From contig OX459095.1 of assembly GCA_949775045.1 (NCBI GenBank), forward strand, positions 29,229,064 through 29,293,063: 64,000 nt of DNA, read 5' to 3'. The position numbers and the translations under genes are program-made. Below the pieces are notes generated by a model. That model was not told the DNA's origin. It saw nothing but the letters and a program-made list of their open reading frames with translations, and made no database searches. Positions 53,848 through 63,118 of the stretch are shown here, in pieces (position 1 is the first letter of the stretch; the number at the start of each line of letters is the position of its first letter). The stretch comes from Metridium senile (Eukaryota > Cnidaria > Anthozoa > Actiniaria > Metridiidae).

Positions 53848-54227
53848 TCATTTTTCTGAAGCTCATCGAAAATGCGAGATATTCTAGAAAAATTTATTTC
53901 CGCCATCTTTGTTTTATGTTGCCATAGCGACACCAATTGAATTGAAATTGACATAAATCAAAACTTCCATCTATGCTTTCTATGTGGTGCAAAATATATG
54001 TTGATCAGACGAGGGAAAGTTGATCATCTCGCTAAATGAAATGAGAAGTGTGGTAATTAAAAAACTGCTTGGAAACATCTTAATATACCTGCTGCAAGGT
54101 TGGTTGTTTGTCACCTGAATATTACATCGAAGACAAAAGAGACAAAATACATAGCCGCAAATTTTAAATTTAGAATCCAATTTAGACTCAAAGAAAATAA
54201 AAAATTTTGATTCCAACATTGAGTTCC

Positions 54228-54262
54228 TCTGAAGATGACCGTGATGGTCGAAAGCAAATTTG
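54228..54262 (+). ncRNA. hammerhead-ribozyme-like core, possible Penelope-type relic
   Basis: CTGAAGA, a GACC/GGTC stem with a 5-base loop, and GAAA reproduce the CUGANGA-stem II-GAAA hammerhead core. The first stem II pair is poor and stems I and III are not clear. Such motifs mark Penelope-like elements and related repeats. Activity is not claimed. Confidence 0.3.
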
Positions 54263-54458
54263 TGAAAAGCCTAGCGCTTAAAATTTTCGCAATTTCACAA
54301 TTTACGAAGTCATGAGAGAATGCAATCGACTGGTTTTAGATGTGCTATATTTTGAAAGTGCTATATTGTTGTCTTGAAACAGAATTAATTATAATTGAAT
54401 ATATCATGATTAAAAATAATTTCAACAAAATGTATAAACCTTATCAGCAATAAGTGTA

Positions 54459-54627
54459 TACAGCTAATTGCAAGAATGTTGTCACATGAAAAAAGAAAAT
54501 TAGTAATTTAGTCAGAAAGGAATAACAAAAGAAAGGAATTCAGTTTGAGTGATCTTCTTTTGTCTTTTAATAATTTCTTTCTCGCTAAATTACAAAAGTC
54601 AGGACAACGTTCTTGTAATGAGGTGTA
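54459..54627. mobile_element. palindromic MITE, TACA(C/G)CT ends
   Basis: 'tacagctaattgcaagaatgttgt' and, inverted, 'tacacctcattacaagaacgttgt' (each abbreviated here to the shared TACA.CT..TT.CAAGAA..TTGT pattern). A more diverged member of the 48641 family, retaining 'aaaaaagaaaat' arms. Confidence 0.7.
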
Positions 54628-54639
54628 TATGTGAATGTA

Positions 54640-55474
54640 TATCCTCTAACCTTTGATTTTCATCCCTATGAGTTCTTTGATTTAACTGATTTAGAACAAG
54701 CGTATCTAATTCAACTCCTCAGAGCTTCTCAGAGCACGCAATATACAGCGGTTTCATAAAGATTGATTTGCTAAAACTGAACACCAAATTGTGTACCCGG
54801 CTCTTTATTTTAATGTTGATTTAAAATGTATAACCCCCGTCCTAGCCATATATGGGTGAACTGTTTCATCACCAAGGCGAACATTAAAATCAATAGGTAT
54901 CATATCGTCATTTTTCGGCTCAGTCAATACATAAATGTTCACTAAACCAAAGTAACCATTTCTACGATCGCCGAGGAAGGCCTGATTCTCTATTTTTTGA
55001 CTTCCTATACGGTTATGACGTTATTATTTCGAAATATTTTTCATTATTTGACATTATAACATGTTTTAAACTTGTTAATTAAGGTGGCTCGATTCAGTAT
55101 TTTTACGACCTGACCACCTGCAATTTTCAACCGAAAAAAATATGTGCTTTGAAGTAACTTTCTGTAGTATGCTATACCATCTACTTATTAGAGATAGATT
55201 GAAGCATACTATGCAATACGGTTTTTCGAGATCGGAGCGTCCATAGCATCGCTAGTTTGCTGTGGGAGATTTTCCTTCTGGCCTAGGAGGGAGGGAGGGA
55301 GGGAGGGAGGGAGTTAAGTATCATTTTACGGACTTATGGTGTAATTGTCTATATATTAAAAACACGGGATTAACTAGTTATAGACTAGTCCTAGTTTCAT
55401 TTAAAAATAATGGTTTAATTATCACAATTATTGTTAACTAAAATACACGTGTAGCATTCCATTCAAGGCATGTT
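54640..55474. other. intergenic, no gene seen
   Basis: A (GGGA)7 run at 55286-55313 is the only clear feature. Confidence 0.5.
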
Positions 55475-55572
55475 TTATTTTCCAGTGTTAGTCAGAGCTC
55501 CAGCACCACCACCATAGCCATATCCCTTGGGGCCAAACTCTCTTTTATGGCAGCCATTGCAGTAAATCTCGC
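55475..55572 (-). CDS. single-LIM protein (CRIP/CSRP/MLP-like), exon 2
   Basis: The acceptor 'gttatcgcag' ends at 55573. Phase 1 joins exon 1 as [20 protein letters not shown], followed by a short Gly/Ala tail ending TNTGK and TAA at 55477-55475. It supplies the second half of the LIM zinc-binding module (C-x2-C...H) and the '[16 protein letters not shown]' tail that is diagnostic of CSRP/muscle-LIM proteins. The only canonical AATAAA nearby overlaps the stop codon. Confidence 0.9.
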
Positions 55573-55674
55573 CTGCGATAACAATTTTGAATGATTAAAT
55601 TTTTAAAAAAATTTTTTTAATGAGATAGGAATAGTATATGTATTCAAGGCAATAGATGGCGGTAATCAAGGTAG

Positions 55675-55772
55675 TAATGCAGGTAATGCAGGTAATGCAG
55701 GCAATGCAGGTAATGCAGGTAATGCAGGTAATGCAGGTAATGCAGGTAATGCAGGTAATGCAGGAAATGCAG
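55675..55772. repeat. (AATGCAGGT)n minisatellite in the LIM intron
   Basis: About ten copies of the 9-bp unit, with GCAATGCAG variants, near the exon 1 donor. Confidence 0.9.
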
Positions 55773-55840
55773 AAGAAAAGTTAAGTGAACAATCAATAAT
55801 AACAAATTAAAAAAGCTAGTAGGTAAAAAAAACGACCTAC

Positions 55841-55991
55841 CCTCGTGATTAGCCAAGTTTGTGCTGTCCAAACTTTTGTTACAGTTATGGCATTTAAAAC
55901 ATTTCTGATGCCATTTTTTACCACCACCAATCTTCTCTTCTGCAAAGTAGACTGCTTTGCCACATTTTGGGCATCTGTTGTCATCAGCCAT
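55841..55991 (-). CDS. single-LIM protein (CRIP/CSRP/MLP-like), exon 1
   Basis: The ATG at 55991 starts MADDNRCPKCGKAVYFAEEK, then KKWHQKCFKCHNCNK; the donor gtaggt gives phase 1. With exon 2 it encodes 82 residues holding one LIM domain (C-x2-C-x17-H-x2-C-x2-C-x2-C, completed in exon 2). This matches the size of Mlp60A/CRIP-type proteins, shorter than two-LIM CSRPs. In this family the LIM domain and Gly-rich tail bind alpha-actinin or zyxin on actin filaments, often in muscle. A 'tttcttattcag' acceptor at about 56022 suggests a 5'-UTR intron. Confidence 0.92.
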
Positions 55992-56071
55992 TCTTGGATA
56001 GACTTTTTCACGTTATACAGCTGAATAAGAAAAATCAGTGATTTGGTAATTGCTTTGGTTGTTTAACTCTG

Positions 56072-56344
56072 GTTTTGGGTGGCGTAGTGGTCTACCGCTC
56101 GCCTCTCACCGCTGTGGTCCAGGTTCGAGTCCCGGCTCGGGCATGAATTATAAGTGAGTTAAGTTTGTTTGATGTGCTCTTCTCTCCTATGCAACGAAGG
56201 TTTTTCTCCGGGTTATCCGGTTTTCCTCCCTCCGCAAAAATGTGCGCAGAGTTGTGGGTTAAAATATTCAACGTATAGGTAGTGAGAGAGTGTGAGTCTC
56301 CCTAATTAGCCACTGGCTAAATACATTGAGACGTTAAAAAAAAT
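56072..56344 (+). mobile_element. tRNA-derived SINE, full length
   Basis: The A box TGGCGTAGTGG (56080-56090) and a perfect B box GGTTCGAGTCC (56122-56132) form a tRNA-like head. The body 'tttttctccgggttatccgg' and 'ttttcctccctccgcaaaa' follows, then 'gagagagtgtgag' and a short A-tail (56336-56343). Same family as the copies at 1230-1500 (minus) and 62508-62775 (plus). Confidence 0.88.
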
Positions 56345-56422
56345 GATATATTTATTTATTTATTGTTATTTTATTGTATGTTGTTATGCATGTTTATTGG
56401 TAATACATCTATTCATACTTTC

Positions 56423-56547
56423 GATAGGTAATATAATGACATTTGTAAGACCTAATCCTTACTCCGACGACGGGCTAAAGCTCGAAACGTCAGTAAAGTT
56501 TAGTCAACATTTTTTACGGTGTTACAAATTTCATTATATTACCTATC
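56423..56547. mobile_element. MITE with GATAGGTAATATAATGA ends
   Basis: GATAGGTAATATAATGACAT and its near inverse bound 125 bp. The interior contains 'gacgacgggctaaagctcga' plus 'aacgtcag', a widespread eukaryotic repeat motif with a hammerhead-like layout (CCGACGA-stem-GAAA). Confidence 0.7.
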
Positions 56548-57207
56548 ATTTTATCAAACACTGACGCAGCCTATACTAGTTTACTCGCTAGTTTAAATTG
56601 CCATTTATATTCATACATTATATCATTCATTTATTTACTTATTTTTAATTCACTGTTTAATTGTTTTTGTTTGTTTGCTTGATTGATCACTTGTTGATCA
56701 CTTGCTGTCTGTCTGTCTGTCTGTCTGTCTGTCATTTGTATATTTTGTTCGTTTTACAGTTTGATTGTCAGTAAGTTGTTCGTTTGTTCGTTCGTTTGTT
56801 TATTATTTGTTTCTTTGTTTGCTTGATTGTATGTTTTTTCATGAACTGCTTGTGTTAAAAGATTTCAGTGTTTCCTTTGAATTAAGCCGAAACTAACCAA
56901 CCATTACACATATAGTCAAAATAATACCGTATAGTGCAATATAATTTATACTTGGAAACGCCTTTATTCAGCTGAAATCAAGAATTGCGTGCAAAATACA
57001 GCAATATTATTCTTGTATTGCAATCTGAAAACGTATTGATTATAAACTATATTTAAAATTACAATGCCACTCCCTTGAAGTTTACAAAAGGTGGATAATG
57101 TTGTCAAATAGAACCAGCGAAAACGAAGCATTTCAACGAGCTTCTCTGCTAGATAGATTTTAGGAATCCGTGAAAAACATATATAAGAAGTTCTTTTACG
57201 AGATAGA

Positions 57208-57400
57208 CTATTCATCGAATTCAGTAGAGGTTGAGTTCAGTTTAATTTGAGTTATGTTTGAGTTATGTTATAATTACATGTTAGAGCCGTGAGCCTGATA
57301 TCGTTTTTATTCGCGAGGTTTTCGTATTTTTTTTAACTCAAGCTTAACTCAAAGTTAACTTAAAGTTAACTCAAACTCAACTCAACCTCTCGATGAATAG
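57208..57400. mobile_element. MITE with CTATTCATCGA ends
   Basis: CTATTCATCGA and its inverse; subterminal 'gaggttgagtt' is also inverted. The core is rich in 'agttaactcaaa'. Confidence 0.75.
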
Positions 57401-57958
57401 TTAATCCCATCTTTTACTAGAATTAAGAAGGTTAAATGAAGCTACTTGTCAATAAATGTTTACATAGCGTTGTGGTACGATTATTAAAAACGCCTCGAAC
57501 GCCCCGAACTTAATCTGAACTTCGTGACTACAATAGCTAACAAATGAAGTTCAAACAAACATATTAAAAATACCTGCATGTATCTGCGCGATATTTCCGG
57601 TATTAGTAAATCAAAAGTGCGCCTTTAATCTAAGTTTCTTTACCTTCGAGTAGCTTGGCTTCTGTGTCTTGTATAAAGCGGCCCAGTGCGAATTTGCAAT
57701 GAGCTAAATATTAAATACTTTCCCTGTTGAGAACAGGCTTGGCTTAAACAAAGCAAATGAATCAATTATGCACAACTCAGCGTCAGGGGGTAAGCTAGAT
57801 GAAACTCATGACGCAAAAACACAATGAACTCGACATAGGTCATTGATTAATCAAAATTAACAAACCAAAATAGATCTAATAAATTGCCTAAATAGGGCAA
57901 TGGCTATAAAGCAAGAAAGCTTTGTATCAAAAAGTGAAAATACCTTGGATTCCAAAGG
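57401..57958. other. intergenic, no gene seen
   Basis: No domain-bearing frame or repeat recognised. Short simple runs (TCTG at 56705-56734, TTCG/TTTG nearby) lie further left. Confidence 0.4.
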
Positions 57959-58705
57959 TACGGTGGCCCATAAGGGCCAACACTTTTTTAGTACTTTGCT
58001 ACTTTTTTTGCTATACTTTTCTTTTTTTGCTACTTTTTCTGCTACTTTTTCTGCTACTTTTTCTGCTACTCTTTTTGCTACTTTTTTTGCTACTTTTTTT
58101 TTGCTACTTTTTTTGCTACTTTTTCTGCTACTTTTTTGCTACTTTTTCTTCTACTTTTTCTGCTACTTTTTTTGCTGCTACTTCTTCTGCTACTTTTTTG
58201 CTACTTTCCCGCGCTTGACTGTCACGTGACCATGAATCCATGCGAGATCGCAAGATGGCGGAAGGTGACGTTGATTCGGTAAGTTCGATCTAAATCCCTC
58301 TAATGTGCCCATTCCTGTAGAATTACTGCTTTTTTATTCATCCCGGAAGGATATTTGCATTACAAATTTTACTAGTGAGCTATTTTTATATGTCTATGGC
58401 CAATGTTTGTGCTAAATTTTGTCTGCATCGACTTTGCAAGAGATTCGAATGGCTAGATAGATTGCACGCCATAACAAAACAGAACTGTCGAAACGACAAT
58501 AGCAACGTATCTGGCTGTCTTTATGTGCCTTTGTATATCCATTTGGGCACATTAGAGGGATTTAGATCAGTCGAACTTACCGAATCAACGTCACCTTCCG
58601 CCATCTTGCGATCTCGCAAGTAGCACAAAAAGAAAAGTAGCAACAAAAGTAGCAAAAAAAGTAGCAAAGTACTAAAAATGTGTTGGCCCTTATGGGCCAC
58701 CGTAC
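57959..58705. mobile_element. palindromic element carrying a start-exon-like sequence in both arms
   Basis: GTACGGTGGCCCATAAGGGC and its inverse bound 747 bp. The left arm has about 20 copies of GCTACTTTTT; the right arm has a few inverted copies. Inner arms (58240-58318 and 58543-58620) contain CACGTGAC (left only), AAGATGGCGGAA and ATGGCGGAAGGTGACGTTGA followed by a GTAAGT-like donor. AAAG flanks both ends. Confidence 0.8.
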
Positions 58706-59046
58706 AAAGGACCGGCGAAACATGTTTAGTCTTTAGAAGGACGAATCTGATTCTGGTAAACTCGAATATTACTTTTTTCCGATTACGGACCATTAGATAT
58801 TTGAGGGGGGTAGGATAGGGACGGACCATTGGATTTATGGGGGGTGAGGTAGCATAGGGACGGACCATTAGATATTTGAGGGGCACCGTCTTTACAGAGT
58901 CTAAAACGGCTTCAACCCTTGTCGTCTACTGAAATGAGGGTCCATCGATATCTCTATTGTCTATAATAACCAATCAAAACGTGCGATTCCGTGATTCCTT
59001 TGAACGTGGACCTGTAAACTTCACTCGAGGGGGGTAGCATAGGGAC
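58706..59046. repeat. tandem partial 'GGACCATTAGATATTTGAGGGG' ends
   Basis: Three to four solo copies of the end of the 59047-59293 element lie at 58787-58885 and 59030-59065, each preceded by 'tagggac'. The rest shows no gene. Confidence 0.65.
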
Positions 59047-59293
59047 GGACCATTAGATATTTTTGGGGGGGGGGGGGGGGGTTGGGCAATTTTTTGATTC
59101 AGTATATTTGCTGTGCCGATATCATGTTTCACGGTTAAAGTTGTGCGAATTGGTTAGGGATAATTGTTGCCCAAATCCCAACCTCGTTCCCAGGGCCCTC
59201 TCCCTTCGCTTTTAAAAACGAAGGGAGAGGGCCCTGGGAACGAGTTTGCCCAAATCCAACCCCCTCCTCCCCCCATGAAATATATAATGGTCC
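59047..59293. mobile_element. MITE with GGACCATTA ends and a 17-G run
   Basis: GGACCATTAGATAT at the left and ATATATAATGGTCC at the right; the subterminal 'ggttgggcaa' is inverted as 'ttgcccaaatccaacc'. There are 17 G's at 59065-59081. A perfect hairpin sits inside (59183-59244). Confidence 0.75.
59183..59244. repeat. perfect 62-bp hairpin
   Basis: CTCGTTCCCAGGGCCCTCTC through 'ccttcg', then an exact inverse with a short A/T loop. Confidence 0.92.
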
Positions 59294-59344
59294 ATCTCTT
59301 ACTTCATTATCAGAGAGGCGTAGTACTATAGAGCAGCTTGGTAA

Positions 59345-59525
59345 CAAATGACTGTGAAATGTTCAGTACCGTGTGTGTGCCTTGCCGTGACCGTAACGTG
59401 CCTTGCCGTGACCGTGACGTGCCTTGCCGTGACCGTGACGTGCCTTCCGTGACCGTGACGTGCCTTGCCGTGCTTTGACCACACGTTCGTGCCGGCGTGA
59501 GCTTTTCAAAGTCATACGAAATCTA
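59345..59525. mobile_element. CGTGACC-rich MITE, copy 2
   Basis: Related to 30629-30762: 'tgactgtgaaatgttcagtacc' opens and 'gagcttttcaaagtcatacg' closes. The core has four tandem copies of an 18-22-bp GTGCCTTGCCGTGACCGTGA unit, against about one in copy 1. Confidence 0.75.
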
Positions 59526-60223
59526 CTTTACTAGTGTACAACCTGTAGTTGCTTAGTGGTACGTTGGAGCATCCGACAGCCTTACTTTGGGTCGAAGGTT
59601 CATATTCCTATCTTGGGCTCAAGTCGTTCACTCTTAGTTTCGATCAATGATTTTCCATAATATTTTCTTCATTCTAAAATTAACACTAAAGATATATATC
59701 AGATAGTGTAAAGATACTACATTGTTTGGTGTATCCTTGCTAAATGAACTTTCTCATGATGAAACAGTGAGTTAAATAATTGGACCTGGAGACACCCCCT
59801 TCCTACCCCCCTGGGGTTTCCTTTCGGATGGTTCTGGTTGAATGAAAATGACTGAAAAGCCACGAATGTTTTAATCAAGCTATTAGATAAAAGAAATAAA
59901 TAAATAAAGACATTTTAAGTTTCTTGGTATTATTTCACTCTGATATAATGAATCTTCATTGGATTTATTGAGGGAAAATTGGAAAGCTTAGCAAAGGTCA
60001 TTTTCGTAAAAAAATATATAATAACTATGATTGGAATGTATTTACCTAAATTTTACGTCATTGACAGTTGATGGACTGACTGATTGATTGATTGATTTTA
60101 ATCAATTAAATTTTTAATTAAAAAATCAATTAAAATTGATAGATTGATTCATAATGTTGGGTTTCCTGTGTTGACGATTACCGAGAATGATTTTTGATCT
60201 GCGAGAGGAGTGCGCCCCAACCA
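59526..60223. other. intergenic upstream of RFC2, no gene seen
   Basis: Contains a short AT palindrome at 60090-60145 (ttgattttaatcaatt...). No domain-bearing frame. Confidence 0.45.
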
Positions 60224-60274
60224 TTTTGGCGGGAAATTTCACACGTGACTTGAACTATTGACATCCAAAATGGC
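60224..60274 (+). promoter_or_regulatory. RFC2 core promoter: E2F site, E-box, YY1-like start element
   Basis: TTTTGGCGGGAAA (60224-60236) is a consensus E2F site, CACGTG (60242-60247) an E-box, and CCAAAATGGCGG (60265-60276) overlaps the ATG and fits the YY1 motif found at the starts of TATA-less genes. S-phase control of clamp-loader genes by E2F is established in animals. Use here is inferred from sequence and spacing. Confidence 0.65.
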
Positions 60275-60427
60275 GGACGTCGAAGCGATGGAAACAGACT
60301 CAGTAAAAAAGATAAAATTGTCGTCTACTTCTTCTAAAATGGACGTTGATTTGCCAGAATCAGGAAGAAAAACTACAGCTTCTAGTTCAGCAGGAAAGAA
60401 AGTGTCGCGTGGGTTCGAATTACCGTG
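60270..60427 (+). CDS. RFC2: replication factor C subunit 2, exon 1
   Basis: The ATG at 60270 starts MADVEAMETD; an in-frame TTG further up is not needed. The exon encodes a Ser/Lys-rich, poorly conserved leader and ends in the conserved 'RGFELPW' (split Trp; donor gtatgt, phase 2). RFC2 (RFC40) is a small AAA+ subunit of the RFC clamp loader, which opens PCNA and loads it at primer ends in the nucleus. It also serves the RFC-like complexes with RAD17, CTF18 and ATAD5. The promoter overlaps the start. Confidence 0.93.
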
Positions 60428-60577
60428 GTATGTTGTCCAATTAAATATTGTACACTTCGCAAGTATAACTTCTTTTTGTTCAAAGTTATCACTCATTGCC
60501 TCTTTAAAACTATGTTTAATTTAGATCGATCACTTTACAATTGAAGTATTAATAGTCTTTATGTGTTTTTCTGGCAG

Positions 60578-60647
60578 GGTTGAAAGGTATCGTCCTACAA
60601 AGCTGAATGAAATTGTTGGCAACGAGGAAACTGTCTCTCGACTCCAG
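60578..60647 (+). CDS. RFC2: replication factor C subunit 2, exon 2
   Basis: Acceptor tctggcag, donor gtttgc; encodes [20 protein letters not shown] then RLQ. This is the RFC box II region shared by all clamp-loader small subunits, and the 'NEIVGNE' wording points to RFC2 rather than RFC4 or RFC5. It ends in phase 0. A MITE lies 31 bases downstream. Confidence 0.95.
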
Positions 60648-60678
60648 GTTTGCTTTCAAGTTGCTGTTGCAGTTTCTA

Positions 60679-60902
60679 GAGGGTCCTGAAGGGGTAAAAT
60701 TGAAGCTGGGATCGGCCTTATTTTTGACTGGGAAAATGGGATTGTATGCACTGAACCTGGGATTTACAAATATAAGAACAGTAGGAAATGGGAATGGGAT
60801 TGAAAACATGAGCAAAACTGATGGGATTATGTGATTTTTGACTGGGATTTGGTCCAAATATAAACTGGGAAATGAGATTCGGACCCCTCTTTCAGGACCC
60901 TC
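60679..60902. mobile_element. MITE with 6-bp duplication TTTCTA
   Basis: GAGGGTCCTGAA and its inverse TTCAGGACCCTC bound 224 bp. TTTCTA lies outside both ends (60673-60678 and 60903-60908). The interior repeats 'gactgggaa/gggattg'. It sits in RFC2 intron 2. Confidence 0.85.
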
Positions 60903-60960
60903 TTTCTACACTTCTCTTTGCAAGACAGCACTTACTTGGAGCTTTTTTTGTTTTTTTCAG

Positions 60961-61002
60961 GTATTTTCTGAGCAAGGAAATGTACCAAATATTATTATTG
61001 CT
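60961..61002 (+). CDS. RFC2: replication factor C subunit 2, exon 3
   Basis: Acceptor gtttttttcag, donor gtaagt; 42 nt encode VFSEQGNVPNIIIA, phase 0 on both sides. The strand leads into the P-loop supplied by exon 4. Confidence 0.95.
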
Positions 61003-61184
61003 GTAAGTATTGATTTGCACTACTCGATTCATATTTTTTTACCAGATAAGAAGTCTATTAAAATCTTTAGTAAGTTCAGCACCATTGGTTCAGTCCAATA
61101 AAATATTTTTATTATTCTATGACTGATTGAGTGAGTGTGCGATTCATAAATAATTATGTTGCATTTACATGTTTACAAATTTAG

Positions 61185-61487
61185 ACTTGATTGACTATTT
61201 GAATACTTGATTGACATTTGAATACTTGATTGACATTTGATTGATTGATTGATTGATTTGAAGAATGATTGCCTGATTGATTTTGAGAATGGTTGACTGA
61301 TTGATTGATTTGGAGAATGATTGATTTGGAGAATGATTGATTGATTTGGAAAATGATTGATTGATTGATCGAATGATTGGTTGATTGATTTGGAAAATGA
61401 TTGATTGATTGATTGATCGAATGATTGGTTGATTGATTTGGAAAATGATTTATTGATTGATCGAATGATTGGTTGATTGATTTGGAA

Positions 61488-61530
<43 letters not shown>

Positions 61531-61725
61531 TGAGGAATGATTGATTGATTGATCAAATATTTGATTGATTGATTTGGAGGATGATTGACTGATTGATTGA
61601 TTTGGAGAATGATTGACTGATTGATTGATTTGGAGAATGATTGATTGGTTGATTGATTGATTGATTGGTTGATTGATTTGGAGAATGATTGATTTATTGA
61701 TTGATTAAATTAATAATTTGATGTG
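61185..61725. repeat. (TGAT)n / TGATTTGGAGAATGATTGAT minisatellite in RFC2 intron 3
   Basis: TGAT tetranucleotides are interrupted by 'ttggagaa' or 'ttggaaaa' every 20-45 bases. It ends about 60 bases before exon 4's acceptor. Minus-strand Asn/Gln/Ser-Ile frames are artefacts. Confidence 0.93.
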
Positions 61726-61784
61726 ATTAATTTAGTTTGATTTCTTGTTCTGAATATAACATTGCCATATGTATAATTTATTAG

Positions 61785-61891
61785 GGTCCACCAGGATCTG
61801 GAAAGACAACAAGTATTCTTTGTCTAGCAAGAGCATTACTTGGGACTTCATTTAAAGATGCTGTCATGGAACTCAATGCTTCGAATGATAG
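61785..61891 (+). CDS. RFC2: replication factor C subunit 2, exon 4 (Walker A)
   Basis: Acceptor aatttattag, donor gtattt; encodes [20 protein letters not shown], then a segment ending in 'ELNASNDR' (split Arg, phase 2). The [10 protein letters not shown]-loop binds ATP. 'ELNASDxR/ELNASNDR' is RFC box IV, near universal in RFC2. Confidence 0.96.
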
Positions 61892-62371
61892 GTATTTATA
61901 GATAGACAAAGAAACATTCCTCTTTCTAAAACAGCACCAGGATGAAAAATGTTACTTATGGGTCAAAACACAGTATTTGGAATGTTATGGAGAGGAAAGA
62001 CAAAACATTTTCTTTACCTGTAGTTACTTAACTATAGAATATTTTATCATAATTGCATGTTAACATCACAGATACCTACCAGTACTACAGGCACATGAGA
62101 GTAAACAAATATACAAACATCTGTATCTAAATGGTCACAATAAAAAATGTCAAGTGTTACGGAGGGGAACAGAGAAACCAAAATACTGTTTTTTGACCCT
62201 TATAGCACTGTCATTTCAACTGTTTGGAATCATTTACCATAAAAAAGGATCTTAGCATAAAAAGAAATAACAATTATCATTTTATTGTCTTATACAAAGT
62301 ACAGGTATAGTGTTTATATCTCACAGTCTCAGTGTTGTTATTTTTAAAGATTGATTTGTTTCTCTTACCAG

Positions 62372-62473
62372 AGGTATAGATGTAGTAAGAAATAAAATCA
62401 AGATGTTTGCCCAACAAAAGGTCACTCTACCAAAAGGAAGACACAAGGTCATTATTCTTGATGAGGCAGACAG
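62372..62473 (+). CDS. RFC2: replication factor C subunit 2, exon 5 (Walker B)
   Basis: Acceptor tctcttaccag, donor gtaagg; encodes [20 protein letters not shown], then [13 protein letters not shown] and a split codon AG|. LDEAD is the Walker B/DEAD box that coordinates Mg and activates water for ATP hydrolysis. The sensor 1 motif, arginine finger and C-terminal collar are not in the window, so the gene is partial here (roughly 155 of about 350 residues). Confidence 0.96.
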
Positions 62474-62507
62474 GTAAGGCATTTGTTTGATTGTATGTGC
62501 AAATGAT

Positions 62508-62775
62508 TATGGGTAGCGTATTGGTTTACCACACTACTGTGATCCACTGTGATCCAAGCTCAAACTGTGATGTGTGCTCTCTCTCTCCGATGCCACAAGA
62601 GTTCTTCTTTGGCTTGCCTGGCTTTCACCCCTTTGCAAAAATCTACATTCTGTACATACATGTACACATGTGAACAGTGTTATGTGCTAAAATATGTAAT
62701 GTAGGGGTAGGGAGTGTGGGTCTGACTCCCCCAATTTGTAAGACACTTGTGTCTGGCTAAATAGATGAAGATATG
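62508..62775 (+). mobile_element. diverged SINE in RFC2 intron 5
   Basis: Degraded A box (gggtagcgtattgg) and tRNA-like head, then 'gctctctctctccgatgccac', 'gttcttctttggcttgcc' and 'gggagtgtgggtctgactcc', ending 'tggctaaatagatgaag'. It follows the order of the SINE at 56072-56344, but the B box is lost, so it is older. Confidence 0.65.
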
Positions 62776-63010
62776 AGAGTTTGTTCTATTTATAAAATAT
62801 TCATGTACATTCGAGTTGGGATATTTGTATATTTTTACACAACCAGACATAAATACTACTATCAGATAATAATAATAATAATGTTTATTAAATAATATCC
62901 TCGCACGTCAAAGATGTGAACTGCGATATGTATCAGTACATGAATAGATAAATAAATGATTACAAGTAGATAAGAATTATACTAATTTACAAATGGATAA
63001 AAGCTATGTG

Positions 63011-63118
63011 TAGTGTTTACAACATGAGCGGCCGTGTTGTATCGGCAGATACATTCGCAAGCCGAAGGCGCGCGAATGTATCGCCGATACAACACGGACG
63101 CGAATGTTGTAAACTACT
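63011..63118. mobile_element. palindromic MITE, TAGTGTTTACAACAT ends
   Basis: Inverted arms contain 'cgtgttgtatcggc' and 'atacattcgc'. The loop is GC-rich (gccgaaggcgcg). Confidence 0.85.

Larger units (their letters stand above)
53122..54077. mobile_element. long inverted repeat with nested palindromes in the loop
   Basis: Outer arms of about 235 bp (53122-53362 and 53848-54077) share 'catttagcga', 'atcaactttccc', 'acaaagatggcggaaat' and 'cattttcgatgagcttcag'. Both arms stop at the same 'cagaaaaatga' point. The loop holds two further palindromes (53364-53524 and 53771-53847) and a diverged inverted pair (aacacaggaagccc). Confidence 0.8.

Noticed and set aside
57900..58229. Phe/Tyr/Ala/Thr repeat proteins
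   Set aside because: They come from the GCTACTTTTT repeats in the palindromic element's left arm.
60258..60269. Upstream TTG start for RFC2
   Set aside because: The ATG at 60270 lies in a good context, overlaps the promoter start element and matches the family N-terminus (MADVE/MEVE-like).
61173..61556. INQS-repeat protein on the minus strand
   Set aside because: It is the TGAT minisatellite in RFC2 intron 3.
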